Assembly (NCBI RefSeq): GCF_001659605.2
Contig: NC_035171.2
Location: forward strand, 26,763,825 to 26,827,824
Source of the DNA: Manihot esculenta
Taxonomy: Eukaryota; Streptophyta; Magnoliopsida; Malpighiales; Euphorbiaceae
Reading direction: 5' to 3'
Length of the DNA stretch: 64,000 nt
Below the pieces are notes generated by a model, which saw only the letters and a list, made by a program, of their open reading frames with translations, did not search any database and was not told where the DNA came from. The position numbers and the translations under genes are program-made. Below are positions 36,301 through 49,278 of this stretch, piece by piece (positions within the stretch are counted from its first letter, which is position 1; every line of letters starts with the position of its first letter).

Positions 36301-39300
36301 ATATGGCTCAACCCATTGATCCACCTGACCTTTACAATTCTGGAAAACAACCTCAATCAGCTTTGGTGCTGGCTCAATATCATTGTCCTCCAAATTTCTA
36401 TCTGCCATGACCTACAAATAGAGGAATAAAAACATAGACCATGTTAGCCAGACTGCCAGCAAGAATAAAATGAACACTTTTTTCCCAGTTTACATATGTC
36501 AATTAAACAGATGGCAGCAAAGATAAATTTCAATATTCAAAAGGAACTCACAGATGAAATCATAATCCAAAGGCTTTGTTGGTAATCTGGATTCTTGCAA
36601 GTCAAGAAATGTGCAGTACCCCTTGATATGTAGTTGTCCAAGGGAACCAGAATATCTGCATCAAAATTGAGTGTCGTGAGAATCAATGCAGAAGTTCTTT
36701 GAAGAAAATATAGTCTGACGCAGTTCAGTAAATCATAATTTACAAATTATAAGTCAATGCAATAGAATGGATACTTGCAGTTGTTTGTCCTTTCCTCAGA
36801 GAGAGAAAAAAGTACATACGAGTTAATTTCCCCACTAATAGCTCGTTAATTTCCCCACAAGTAGTGTAACAACCCAAGTCTAAAATACCACTTAATAAAT
36901 TAAAGCCAAGACATACCAAAGAGAGGAATAACTCATTGCATTTGATGAAAATACATACTTGGAAAGAAGTCAACAGCCCAATCTGCCAATGCTTCCATCA
37001 TCAAAGGCCAAAGACTCCACATATCCAGAGATATTGTTGGAGAGAAAAAGGTCATATATGAAACAATTTCCAGAACTTCTTCAAACACCTCTGTAGAAAT
37101 ACATAACCAGAAATGATACATATTAATGAAAAATATGAACAATAAAAACAAGGTACATTTTAACATCAAAGATATCAAAGGTTATAAATTTTGTCTTCTT
37201 TCAGAATGCTTTGATGAATGATTGGAAACCTAGCCATATGAAATGGGCAACATTATAAATCAACTTCTAATTTGAGGAACTTACTTCAAAATGGAATAAA
37301 TACACAAGCATGTGGGATCTAAGATCCAAAATCTATTTTGTCTGATTTTACAGTTCCCAATTAGGATGCAAAAATCTGCATTTTCAGTGTGCCACAAGGT
37401 AAAGAGGACAGAGAGTGCTTGGAATTCTCACCACCTTTTGACCATCGCAAAAGGGGCAGTTGGCCTTCAAAACATTAAAATTGATTGCATGGTATCTGAG
37501 ACAATTGGTTATGCTAGCACAAGCAGATCATCCAAAAAAATTTTCAACTAGTGCTTAGACTTTATCACAACAATGTATGCCTGCTCCAACCATCCAAGCA
37601 GCAGAAATCAGGGAACCCAGGTATGCCCATAGACAGAGAGAGGGAAGAAAATGAATTAACATGCAATGGATTAGACACCTACCTTGACCATCAGTTGTCA
37701 ACATTCTACGCATTATAGGTAGCAAAGTTGGCTCAATCTGGACAAAAAGATGAGGAAGTCTGCTAACTGATTCAAGAATTGTGCTTATAGCTCGTAAACA
37801 ACCAACTGCTGCCAAAGCACCAGGATCATCAACTTCTTCGTCAGCTTCTGCAGTGTTCATACACCTCCAAAATGCAGCAGCCTGGAAATCAGAGAATAAT
37901 AGGAGTCTCAGGAAGAACAGAAATTCTAACAGGATGGTCGAGCAAAAATATGTAACAAGCATTACCAAATTCTGGCATAAACCAAAAGCATAGGGTGCCA
38001 TCTCTTCACCAAATTTGTCCACTATAGTTTCTAGAGTAAAAACCAGGTCCTCATTCTCCACCTCATTCATTAGTTTAAAGAACTCTAGAGAAAGTGAAAA
38101 AGAGAGTCATATCACAGAACTTTCTATCTGAAGGTAAATGGTCTAGCTCAACTGAAAATTGAAAAAGAAAAGGAACAGACTCCAGGAACACAAAATAAAG
38201 ATCATTAATAACATAACAAGGTTTTCAAAAGCAACATACCATCAAGAAGTTGAGGAAGTATAGGGCGGATTTCATTCAAGTCTGCAAAATGAGAATGTCC
38301 ATTAAGTGGCAAATAGACACATAGAGAAGCATTTTCAGAAAAAGCACAGTGCTACATACCCTTGCAAGCTTCAACAAAGCTTCGCAGTGCAAAAACTGAA
38401 TCAACACGAACAGGAAGCTCTGGATCACGTAACCCAGACACAACACTGTGCAAGGCTTTAAGGAAATTGTTCTGGTCTGAGAAGTTAATGTGAACATATT
38501 GTCCTGCAACCCAAGCTGCCTAATATCCACAAGAGATCATTAAAGAAATAAATACTTCCAAGGAAAAAGTAACATAGAGGTCAACAGCCAACTTGCAATT
38601 TAGACTTTGTAACCTTCAAAATCAACTGCATGTAAGAATAAGATCCAAGTGCAGGTACAACTACAACATCGCTAATGCAAATTACAGATATATAAAAAAT
38701 AACAATAATAATGATAATGTAAAAGAAGTGCAACAACCTTTGCTCTGAGATGACCAACGGGGCTGCTAAACTCAGGGAAAACGTGTTGTACTAACATGTG
38801 CTCCAGCTCAGATTTGTAAGGTTCAGTTTGTTTTAGTTTATCACAAAGTGATCCAATAGAGAGTAGGGCACCATCTTTTTGTCGATAGGGTTTATATTCT
38901 ACAGGTGTTTCATCGTACCTGCATAAAGAAAAAGAAAAAATAAAACAATGCTTCAGCTGATTTACTTTAGGCTTCTCACTGCTTGCATCATCTAGAAGTA
39001 ATACCTCTTAAAAATTTCTACAATGAACTGAATAAACTTTTGAAGGTTCTCCTTCCCACGTTTTCTAACCAATTCACTAACGAAATCCATAGAAGCAGTT
39101 CTCGGACTGTACAAATCCTCAATAATGTCTGCATCAAAGCAGAGTCTGAGAAACCAGTATTGCATATTTTATGCCCTTGAAAAAAAAAATAAAAGAAAAG
39201 AAATCCACACTCACCATAACCTTTCCTGACATATTCATGAGGGTCTTCATCCCAAAGCTTTTGATCATTATCATTGAAGCACATAAGAGGGAAAACTATC

Positions 39301-42300
39301 TCGAAAAGAAGCACATCAAGTCGTGGTTGCAGAAGATTATACATGCTGTTCTTTGATATACTGCTTGCAAATGACATTACAAAAACACCCGTCAAAACAA
39401 CTCTAGCAGCAGTCCAGAAATTGATAATCTTGATATAAAAGTGATGAAAACCACAAAGATACAAAAAGCATGCAAGTTAGATGCTTCATAAAAGTTAGCA
39501 CTTCCTAATCACAAGTTAGCTAAAGTTATTTAAAGATCAAAATTATTATCCTGAGCAGGTTCTGCCCCCACTAAGCAAGTTAACATACAAACTAACCATG
39601 TGGTCAAACGTAATAAGCAAGCTAAACACACATGGATATGGCTTCATCCAATTAGACTAGCCAGAACATGAGATCAAATAACAAGGGATAAAAACTTAAG
39701 AAGAAAGAAGAAAAAGTCAGTATAAGCAAATAAACAAACTGCACTTACCTGTTACTTAGATACTGCAGAATTAGGTTTGTAACTCTGTCAGGTAAATATC
39801 CACCAACACGTACCACATTCAACAAATTCAGATGGCACTCCAAAATCTTCCCTGCATAATTCTTCTGAAACATTTGAGCGAAAGCTCTGTTTTCTTGGTT
39901 TTGAATTTTCAAATCTCCAAATCTGCAAGTGTTTAAATGGATAGAAGTCAAAAGCAATCTTCATAGCTCCTTTTAACATTCAACATTTATTTTAGTTTGA
40001 AAACACACCGAGTATACAGCCTGTTCAAAATGTGAACTGTCCACTTCTTCACCTTCCACCAACCCCATGACTTCCTAAGCTCAGGATCTACAGGTTGACT
40101 CTCTGCAGGAACAGGCCTCTCCAAAACATTTAAGAATAAAATCATCCAAGCATTGAAGACATTTGGATCAAATAGTTGCTTTGGAATCTCCAACTGAAAG
40201 GAAATGAAAATAAACTTAACATGTAAACCATCCCAAAAAAAAAAAGCCATTTGTAACAATCATCAAATAATGCCATGCATATTCTTATGATGACAAGGTT
40301 AATCAAAAAGGTATAAAAGCTTTTAAAAAAAGAAAAAAACGAAAATTAGTTTCAAAGGGACTTGAAGAACACCTCAGAACAAACAGAATATGAGCTAAAG
40401 AAACAAAAAATATGGAGCCAAAAGGTTGATCAGTACATGTGTGAATGAAAGGTACACTACAAGAATTTGTTGCCTGCTATTAAACATTAAGCTTACATAT
40501 ATTGATGACCAGAATATTTTGCAAATAAGCTTGATTAAATCTGCTACTTCCAATGATAGATTTGCAATCTGGACTAGACTGTTGAAAATACTGAGAACCT
40601 GTGGGAATGTCTCCTCAACAATACGATAAACAGGGGTCCTCTCCTCATCTGACTTAAACCTAAAATAATATAAGAAAAGATAGATATCAAAATTACTGAG
40701 ACATACATAGTTCAGCATCTTCCCTAAATAGAGATTGATTGAGGTCAAGAAATCAGAAAATGAACCTATGCATTCACAAGAATCACAAACCACACTACAA
40801 AGTAACACATTCAATAAATGCAAGGAGGACGAAATATAAGGGTGACTTATCCAGTTGTGCCATAGAAAAATAATAAAAATCAAATCAAATCAAATAAAAA
40901 ATAATAACAGAATTAAATTACATAATTAAGCAAAAAATAAAAAATGGAAAATGAAAAATTACAATTGAAAAATTGAAAAAAAAATAAACATAAGGGTTTT
41001 TTGGGCTTTTCCCTCCTTGCTAGGCTGTTCCAAAGGGACCAAAGGATCAATTGGGCTTTGGAGCAAAAACAATCATATGCAATTCATTTATTTCTCTATC
41101 CCAGATGCAGTCAACAAAGGGTCAGAAATTTTTAGAAATGATTAAAGCAGACAAAAAAGCAAAAAAAGCATTCACACTGAATATGCAAAGCAACAATCAT
41201 AAGCATATATCCTTACTCATATTTTCTAGAAAGTATCCTCAATACAAACAGAGCTCCATAAACTTGCTGATCTTGTAAATTATGTTTTATCCAATCCAGA
41301 AGACGTGGCCACTGCTCTGGGTAATCAGCATGGATAATTGTCTTGAGGCACTCACCCAACTGCACCCTATACATCATGGCATTTGATATTATAGGAAGTA
41401 AAATGAGAGTGCTCTCATTCTAATGAATCTAACCAAACAAGCAATTTGTTCTACCAACAAAACCAAAAAGTAGAATGAGATACTAAAGAATGGAAACAAA
41501 ATTAGTAAAAGCCAATTTACAGGAACAATACAAAACTTGAAAACTGCATCCTCTACTCCTACTGTAAAGAAGGGGGTCATAAAAGTAAATTGCAAGTACT
41601 GAACATTCAATACATTATACCTCAATAAAGGAGGAACCTGCACAACATACACAAGGATATGATCCCTCACCATATCCTTATCACTTTGAGAAATCTTTGA
41701 TAGCTCATCTACATCAAAGAATGATTACATATAACTACACACTTAATCTGGATGTAATGCAAATATCTAAATGTAAAGTTTCTTTAAGAAATTAGAAAAA
41801 ATCGAGGATACATACCAGGCTCATGAGGTGCCCAGTTCTTTGCAATGAAGTTCTTGAAGTGAATGCTAGCAACTTGCCGAACTGCCATATCGCAATCATT
41901 GTCCACGACGATGTGCAGCAACCTCACCAAATGCTGAGGCGTGTATTGGAACTGAAAAAACACGTAATTTTAACAACTCCAGCATCCCAACTCACATTGA
42001 TCATGCATAATAAACAGGAGAACACCATAATAATTCGATCACTTTACTATCCAAAAACTAATCGGAAACAGATAACTGATACAATTAAATAATCAACTAT
42101 TAACCGCAATTCTCATTAAGTAAAGCAAATAATCCGTTTCCAGTTAATAAACTTCAGTGGAACAAGTTCTTCAGTAAGATAAAAACAAGCTAAAAACTAA
42201 TCAATTTCAAAACGATAAATAAATAAACCTGATTGAGACTTTGCTCAGCAGCTTTGCGTTCATCGGGATTGGGGCTGAGGGCAGCGCGAAGGATCAAAGC

Positions 42301-42318
42301 TAGGCTTGGAAGATCCAT
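33390..42318 (-). CDS. SAD2: Importin beta-like protein SAD2 (EMA1), 22 exons
   Basis: Nuclear transport receptor of the importin-7/8 type; in Arabidopsis SAD2/EMA1 imports MYB-type regulators and dampens microRNA loading and ABA responses. Exons (minus strand): 42318-42229, 41951-41816, 41708-41621, 41366-41217, 40659-40497, 40193-40009, 39922-39749, 39360-39215, 39128-39005, 38918-38738, 38519-38360, 38281-38240, 38084-37966, 37881-37683, 37090-36959, 36655-36552, 36411-36232, 35777-35638, 35506-35367, 35246-35089, 33773-33647, 33550-33390. All introns are GT-AG and the phases add up to 1033 codons including stop (1032 residues; Arabidopsis protein about 1040). It starts [14 protein letters not shown] with the importin-beta N-terminal domain at about 24-100, HEAT-type helices throughout, and an Asp/Glu-rich stretch at about 885-965. 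The intron between exons 20 and 21 is the longest (about 1.3 kb). No disruption is seen. Confidence 0.95.
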
Positions 42319-42405
42319 AGACGGAATACTACTGGATTAACGATTGAATTCCAAACCCGAAATTGGCGAAGCTGGAGCTCAACTTTAACTAGAAAATGCG
42401 TCTGC

Positions 42406-42520
42406 TAGGGTTTAGAGACAGAATAAATAGGGAGAGGAGAGTGAGAAATATAGGAGGGAGGGAGTTCTGCTGAGGAAGAGACAGCTAGAGTTTGGAGTGT
42501 ACTTAAATCCTTAGGGTTTA
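42406..42520 (-). promoter_or_regulatory. Telo-box motifs and pyrimidine-rich leader upstream of SAD2
   Basis: In the direction of SAD2, AAACCCTA occurs at 42413-42406 and TAAACCCTA at 42520-42512, with a CT-rich tract between (plus-strand purine tract 42420-42485). Telo-boxes plus a pyrimidine-rich leader are frequent in constitutively expressed plant genes. Motifs are seen, function is inferred. Confidence 0.4.
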
Positions 42521-42530
42521 CGGTAGTTTA

Positions 42531-43572
42531 ACTGCTAAATAACAAATACAGTATAAATTATGGCTATGTATGTCCTTGTCATTCTGTTTCGTCGAACCCA
42601 ACTTCATCTACTGTGGTTTTCCAGAGTTAAGCTCCGTTTGGGAGACGGGTGAAAGAGAAAAATATGTACATATTGGTGTTCTTTCTTCCAATATTTGTTT
42701 TGAACGATTCCAAATATTTTTAAATTAATATTAATTTTGATCAATGGTAATGGCCTTCAAATTGTATTTACATATATTTATGTATATAAATAAAATAAAA
42801 ACGTAAAGTCTCTGATGCTATGAGCAAGTATTGAATATAAAATTAAATATAATATTTTCAAAATATAAATTCAGAGAAATGATATCAAATAAATTTTAGT
42901 GTCTTACTAACTCAGTGATCTTTGTGGTAAGGAGACCTTATAATGAATATAACATCAGACACACACAGCCTTTATAAACAATAGATCTCCAAGGATTTCT
43001 TTTTTTTTTTTTTTTAAAGAAAGTATTAATACAATAGCCTTCATAAGTTCCAAATTATTATAAAATAGTATGTGGCAGGTTATCTATACAACAAATGCAT
43101 TAATCATTTCTTACCCTAGTGTTCTTTTTCAAACTAACTACATGTGATTGTTAATGGTTGCTTAAAACATAGCCCTGTTTTTTTTTATTATTTTTTTTTT
43201 AAATTGAAAAAGATGGGATCTGATTAAGAATGCTGATAGAAGCTCATTACAAAGTCATGTTGGGCTGCTGGATTTATAAATATCATTATTATACATGAAC
43301 ATGATATTGCAAATAAAAATAATCTTTTACTTATAGTTCCCATTTTTTTTCTATAACTTGATCAGCAGTAATTTTTAATATCTCACCTAGATAAGAACTT
43401 TACAAAGGGAGGTAAAGTGGGATTGAGACACACTTGAAGTATATAAATTTGGGATCCTTTAAAATCCTTGAGTAAGATAATTTATTCCCTTACTTCTGTT
43501 GTTGTTGCAAACCATTAATCATTAGTCTATTCAGTTTTGATCTTTACCCACATAAAGAGGTCATTCTCCCAA
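42531..43572. other. Intergenic spacer
   Basis: AT-rich sequence upstream of SAD2 with poly-T runs near 42995 and 43190. No gene or element recognised. Confidence 0.5.
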
Positions 43573-44012
43573 TTAATTATAGATGATAAAAAGAATAGAA
43601 ATATAACTTTTTGTATTGTTTTCCATAGACATGGCTTTTACCTTATCGAGATCCACTTCTATTCTTCGCTGACTGATTTGGTGGCCTAAAGGGTTTTCTA
43701 AAATAACTCCAAAGACACACTTACTAGGATTTAATTTGAGCTTGTATTTCACAATCTTATGTAGGAACTTCTTTTGGGCTTCAAAGTGACCTTCTCTTAT
43801 GGCTGATTTGACTATCATGTCATTCACGTATACCTCCATTTTCTTGTGAATTATATTGGGAGAGAGCATGATCGTCATTCCCTGATATGTCACTCCAGCA
43901 TTTTTTAGACCAAAGGGCATTACCTTGTAGCAGTAGATTCCTCGTTCAGAGATCAAGAAAGTCTTTACTTTTTCTTTGAGGTCCATCATAACCTAATTGT
44001 ATTCAGAGAAAT
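43573..44012 (-). pseudogene. Gypsy reverse transcriptase fragment
   Basis: Minus strand: MMDLKEKVKTFLI, GIYCYKVMPFGLKNAGVTYQ, VEVYVNDMIVKS (active site YVDD altered to YVND), KYKLKLNPSKCVFGV and QRRIEVDLDKVKAM. It is the central RT region of a Ty3/Gypsy element of the Tat/Athila type; the substitution at the catalytic Asp and truncation at both ends make it inactive. Its right edge is where an LTR-like block on the other strand begins, so it may have been interrupted. Confidence 0.8.
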
Positions 44013-44935
44013 GGAAACAAATTAAAGGAGGAGATCTCTTATTTTCAGAAGGATTAGAAAACATTCAGCTAGGGTTCAGCAGCTATAAATACTTAGCTTG
44101 GATAGCAACCGTGGGAATCATATATCTCTTCTTCTACTGAATTATCTTCTTCCTTTTTTTATTTTCTTTCAGCCATGATTGGCTAATTTTTTTATTTATA
44201 GTTGAAATTAGGTTGAAATTTTAGTTTCTCTATGAATTATGAGATCTAAATATCATTGTTCATCTTTTATTCTTTCAATATTTATGCAATTTTAATTCTT
44301 AATATTATTATTGTTTTGTTATTTGATCAATAAGGGCCTATTGTTCACATTTTCAAAGTGATATATTATTAGTTTGGATGCTTGAATTTCGTAATTACTT
44401 GAGATATTCAACAACAAATAACAATTAATGAATTACATGATCTAACTTGAACTCACCATACGGTTTGGTTTGTTGGTTAAAAGTGGATCTCTCTAATTCT
44501 TAAGGTGGTTGATAAATTAAATTCAATAGACATTTTTTGGGTTGTTTGTCGAGTAGAGTTAATTAGCGATCGTTTCTTAATTAATTTAGACCTAAAGAGA
44601 GATTAGTTATGTGGAGCATTTTTCATAACTAAAACTAATTTATTGGAATGAATAAAGGTACTTTTATTTCTATGATTAATTCTCTTAACTGAAATGATCT
44701 AATCTTCAACTAGATTTTATTTGTATTGAATTGATTTTCTTTTGATTATTGCTTTTTTTAATTGCCTTGATTTTTATTTTGATCTCTCTTTTTATTTTCG
44801 TTATTTTTTCTAATTATTAATTGAAAATTCTTAGTGTAAATTCATTGCGAATTCAATCTTATTCACCATATACACAATTTATATTTATTAGTTTTGGATA
44901 GTTTATTTTCTGTGGGTTCGACACTCATCAACACG
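44013..44935 (+). mobile_element. LTR-like repeat, plus orientation
   Basis: Non-coding block with a GCTATAAATAC promoter motif near 44082-44092, leader, AT-rich body and the end CTGTGGGTTCGACACTCATC, similar to the minus-oriented block at 27645-28935. Boundaries and target duplication not resolved. Confidence 0.35.
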
Positions 44936-46449
44936 CATCGATCGCACAAAAGTATCAATTTCATGCGCATCTATTAGCCTAAGTATGCCAAGTTTCTACT
45001 TTAATTTAATTTGAAGAACTTACTAAGTTGCTCTAATTAATCATGTTCCTATGCTCATTTCATGCTATTGACCAATGTGCACTAAAGAGGGGAACTTAAT
45101 TATACCTAATTTCTAAGTTCACATTTAGCACATTGTAAAAAGGTCTCACTAGATTTCTAGCATATATCCTTGAACTCCAATTTTATGGTCATTTTAGCTT
45201 AACATCATTACTAAGTCATTTTCGTGCCAAATCATAAATCTCCCCCTAAACATGCATAACCATGTCTCTATCATACTAAACTTGCTTTTGAATTACCAAA
45301 TGAGTTACCTAACTTACTAATTTAATTATATGCATTTTAAGTGAGGTGCATAAGCCATCTAAAGAAAGGGAAAGAGAAATGAATTAACTAAATCCAAATC
45401 ATAAGCTAGAGAAAGAGGGATGAGATTGGAATAATCTCAATAGTCATAAAAAAGGAGGAAGGAGAAAAGAATTAATTTATAAACCCATAAAAAAGATTAA
45501 AATTTACTAATTAAACCTAAGTTATTATAAAACCTTTGGCCCATTACCCTTTGCAAAGGGTCTTCAAGACACTCTGATGGTCTCCATGTCCAAATGGGCA
45601 TCCATGTCCAAATGGATTTTCACTATATGTTTCATAAGCCCAGCAAACAAAGAAAGTTGCTCACCAAAAGGAGAATTGTTATTTAGCCAAGATTGAAAAA
45701 TTAAGAGCAGATTTCTTTTTCTTTTTTTCAAGATTTCTTACAGTAATCCAATTTACCATAATTAAAAAAGAGAAAATACAAAATAAACAAATCATAAAAA
45801 GGCAATAAAATAAATTTAAAAAAGAAAGAAAATAACTTGAATAAGGAAAGAAAATAATTCAAATATGAAAAGCAAATAATTTAATTACCCGAATAAATTA
45901 TTTTTATTTGGTTTTATAACTTTTTAGTTTCATTTTAATTTTTCACTTTTTTATTTTTTTATTTTTATTTTTATTATTTTTTAATATTTGTCCTGGCATA
46001 AAATATTTCTCTACAACTTTAAAAATTAATTATAAATATGTCGTGACACCTTGAGATCCAAGATTCCTTAAGCAAAGTATTTTTTCAGAAATGGTTCAAA
46101 ATCCTATCTCCTTTCTTTCTATCTGTCCACTTAAAAAAATAGGGCCCCCATTGGGCTCTCCTCTCCCTTTCCTTTTATCCTATTTTCCCTTTTGTCCTAT
46201 ATTGTGATAAGGTTGCCTTTTCTTTTCTAACATGATTGTTACCCAACACTAGGTGACACACCCACCCATATAAAGTTCTAATGATTAATAGACGACTATT
46301 TAATGCCTCGCTAGAAAGAGGGACATAATCCCTGTTTCTCCGGCCTTCTTACCTTCGGAACGATTTTATTGTGTCAGTCTATATTGACCTCTATGAGTTT
46401 ATGATATTTTTAATCTCTATTTAGGACTTTTTCTATTTTTGGTTGGTGG
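44936..46449. other. Intergenic sequence, probably decayed repeat
   Basis: Moderately AT-rich without supportable coding regions. An 18-bp unit around ATGTCCAAATGG is duplicated near 45580-45620. Nothing further recognised. Confidence 0.4.
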
Positions 46450-46838
46450 TTAAAGACCAAAGATTGGTTTATGGAGTCTCAGGCTGATGGCCAGTTTCCC
46501 TATAGGCGTTGATTAGGCCACAGGTCGTTGTGCCTGTTTAATTAGGCCTTTATAGGTCTAATCGTTACCTCAAGCCTCGAACGTATCAATTGCACCTTTA
46601 CCTCCTCACTAATTATTGCATGATTAGGGAGGGGTAAACATTAAGGGAGCACTTATGTTACCTCCTCTACTCGAGAGGGAAAGTTAAGAGACGTCATTTC
46701 CCATTTTCTTTTCAATTTCAAATTTTGTACTAGGATGCCCATCATTCTTGCTCTTGAATATATTTTTTTCTTATGCTTTTGTGTTTCCTTCCCCTGTAGT
46801 CCTGCATTATCACTTAGAGGTAAGTTACTGATTTCTCA

Positions 46839-47445
46839 TGGCTCTAGTAGAATACCCCATTGTGGAGGATCTAATCTCTTCTATTAACCCCTCTTTGCTG
46901 CTTCAATAACTTCTTAGGGACTTCTGAACCTACCAAAAATGAACCTCCCATCTCTCTGGATAAAGGGAAGAAAACTTTAGAGGCTCCCCCTACCCCATCC
47001 TCAACTGGTGGTATTAGACATCATTCAGGGTTTGAGATTGACGAAGAGTCCATGCCTGCCTTTGTTGCCGAGTTGCTTCACGATAGGTTTTTTGGTGGAG
47101 TACCTGATTTCTCTAATTCCTATTTTTTGGGCTCGTTTGTAATTTAGCTCATTCTACTAAGCAACAACTTACTTGTATTTCCCACTCTCTGGAGGCCTTC
47201 AGGGAGAATTTGAAAGAGTTAATGCTCATGGTAAAATACATTTGCCCTCATCTCTAATGTTTTCTGTCTAACTGCCCATTTATCTATTTTGTTTTTTTTT
47301 AATAGGCTTTAGGTATCTTTTTGGAGATTGAAGACAGGAACAGGTCAATTCAAAGTTCTATTGACCGTCAAATAAAAGAGGCACGCCGAGATGAGAACAT
47401 GTTGGTCATTGCCATATCTCGCGAGCATCTTATTAACCTGAAATG
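46839..47445 (+). pseudogene. Remnant of the Tat extra gene (Transposase_28-like/coiled-coil), plus strand
   Basis: Diverged relative of the antisense gene of the young element (57001-60006). The start MALVEYPIVEDLISS parallels MASLKLPDVFDLES. Most of the N-terminal domain is deleted. Then come PAFVAELLHDRFFGGV (compare SAVAALLRERMFGGI) and, after a frameshift, LAHSTKQQL...LMLM (compare LASSTKEQA...MLLM). An intron of about 80 bases follows, ending at TAG before 47307, and the next exon begins ALGIFLEIEDRN with IKEARRDEN (compare VLGLVMEVDARD, IEEARRDEN). The intron lies at the equivalent position. Upstream, 46650-46838 resembles the leader region of the young element's antisense gene. Confidence 0.7.
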
Positions 47446-47489
47446 AAAATTTTTGACCTCATTAGGAAAATGAAAAAAACTACACGAGG

Positions 47490-47645
47490 AAGTTCCTAAG
47501 TCATCTCCATGTATAGTTGGACAAAAATTAAAAAGGACCATTAAGGGTCCTGAAGGTTATTCATCCAAGATCTTATAAGCTTACCAAGCTAGATGATCGA
47601 GTCATTCCCCGCTCCTGGAATATTTGTAATCTAAGAAAATTTTAT
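47490..47645 (+). pseudogene. C-terminal end of a Tat integrase, plus strand
   Basis: Frames encode KLKRTIKGP, then HPRSYKLTKLDD and RVIPRSWNICNLRKFY followed by stop. These correspond to the end of pol in the young element (LAPTWEGPFKV, GVYRIEDMQG, PHAWNIQHLKRYFP, stop). The fragment precedes the 70-bp array, the same order as pol and array in the young element. Only the last 50 or so residues remain. Confidence 0.65.
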
Positions 47646-47734
47646 TAATTACAGTTAACGATGTATTTTTCATGTGTTGTGCTACGTTCTTCTGGGATAA
47701 GGGAAGATGGAGTCGCCTTCCTCAAAGAAGTTAG

Positions 47735-48420
47735 AGGCATCTCATGCTAGGCCACGAGGCGGGAATCCATTAGGCCATAATCCGGGTGTTAGTCTTACTA
47801 AACAAGGCATCTCCTGCCAGGCCACAAGGTGGGAATCTGTCAGGCGATAATCTAGGTGTTAGTCTCACTAAACAAGGCATCTCAAGCCAGGAAACCGTCA
47901 AGCCATAATTTGGGTGTTAGTCCCACTAAACAAGGCATCTCAAGTGGTCACAAAGGGAAAATCCGAGTGTTAGTCCCAATGAATAAGACATCTCATGCTA
48001 AGCCACAAGGTAGAATCCGTCATGCAATAATCTAGCTGTTAGTCCAGCTAAACAAGGCATCTCATAATAGACCACAAGGTGGGAATCTGTCAGTCCATAC
48101 TCCAGGTATTAGTCCCAAAACAAGGCATCTCAAGCCAGGCTACAATGCTAGAATCTATTAGGCCATAATCCGGATGTTAATCCTAATGAATAAGGCATCT
48201 CATGTCAGGCTACAAGGCGAGAATCCGTCAAGCCATAATCCGGGTGTTAATCCCACTAAACAAGACATCTCATACCAGGTCACAAGGCGGAAATCTATTA
48301 GGCCATAATCCGGATGTTAGCCCCGATAAACAAGGCTTCTCATGCAAGGCCACAAAGCGGGTTCTGCCAAGTCATAATCTAGGCATTAGTCCCACTAAAT
48401 AAGGCATTTTATACCCAGGC
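47735..48420 (+). repeat. Minisatellite array, about 70-bp unit
   Basis: About ten to eleven units around CAAGGCATCTCATGCCAGG, CACAAGGCGGGAATC, CCATAATCCGGGTGTTAGTC. Unit starts lie near 47735, 47805, 47875, 47933, 47986, 48055, 48123, 48193, 48263, 48333 and 48402; most steps are 70 bases and one unit is shortened. Decayed copies continue to about 48700. It sits directly after the integrase C-terminus and shares no sequence with the arrays at 17640 or 55665. Confidence 0.9.
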
Positions 48421-48700
48421 CACAAGGTAGGTAACTGCCAGGCAAGTCTTCTAGATTTCTTCCTAAAAGACAAAGTAAGTTTCTACTAAAAAGCGCCATA
48501 AAGCAGGTATCCGCAACGCTAACGACCGAGTATCAGTCCCGATTAATAGAATCCTTTAAATCGTGATCATAACTGAGTGTTAAGTTTCTTTTTTTATTTT
48601 TTCCAAGTTATTTATTCCAAGTTATTTATTCCATAGTCACAAGGTGGGTAACTGTCAGGCGAGTCACAAGGCGGAGGGTAAGTCCCATTGAAAAGTTTAA

Positions 48701-49278
48701 AGTTATCTTATGACAAATAGCAGAGACTGCCAGGTGCTTGGTCGGGTGTTAACCCCTTAACAGTCTTTTAAAAAAAAGATTATTCAAAGTCGTATTTGGC
48801 TATGGTCGGACGAAGGGTATGGCCGAGTACCGAGCATATAAACACTTAGCAAAATAATAACAAAGAGTATTAGAAGGAAAATTTTCTCATGAAAATTATG
48901 AAACAGGGCAATTATCAGGCAAAACGATGTAAGCATGGAAGACCAATCTAAATAGGCTACGCGCCCTAGATCGAGAAGACAATTATCATTTTCGAATCTA
49001 AAGAATCGAAGACCAGCGGGGAACGTCTTGAACAATTTATTTTAATGATTATTTATAAAAATATATATTATTTTTTTTAAAATAAGTAGTTTATTTTTAT
49101 TTAAATAGTTTTGTTATTTTTTATGCTGATGTAATTAAATTATGTTAAACATAATTTGAAATCAATTTTTAATATTTATAATTAATATACGTAAGAGTTC
49201 TAATAATAATTGCAAACAGAATCTAGATATAATGGGTATCACTATTACTTTGAGTACAGAGTTCTAAATATTACTCAT
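48701..49278. other. 3' remainder of the older Tat remnant and AT-rich insertion target
   Basis: 48701-49035 is moderate in composition and probably belongs to the older element. 49036-49278 is AT-rich spacer into which the young element inserted. CTCAT at 49274-49278 is the left copy of its target duplication. Confidence 0.5.
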
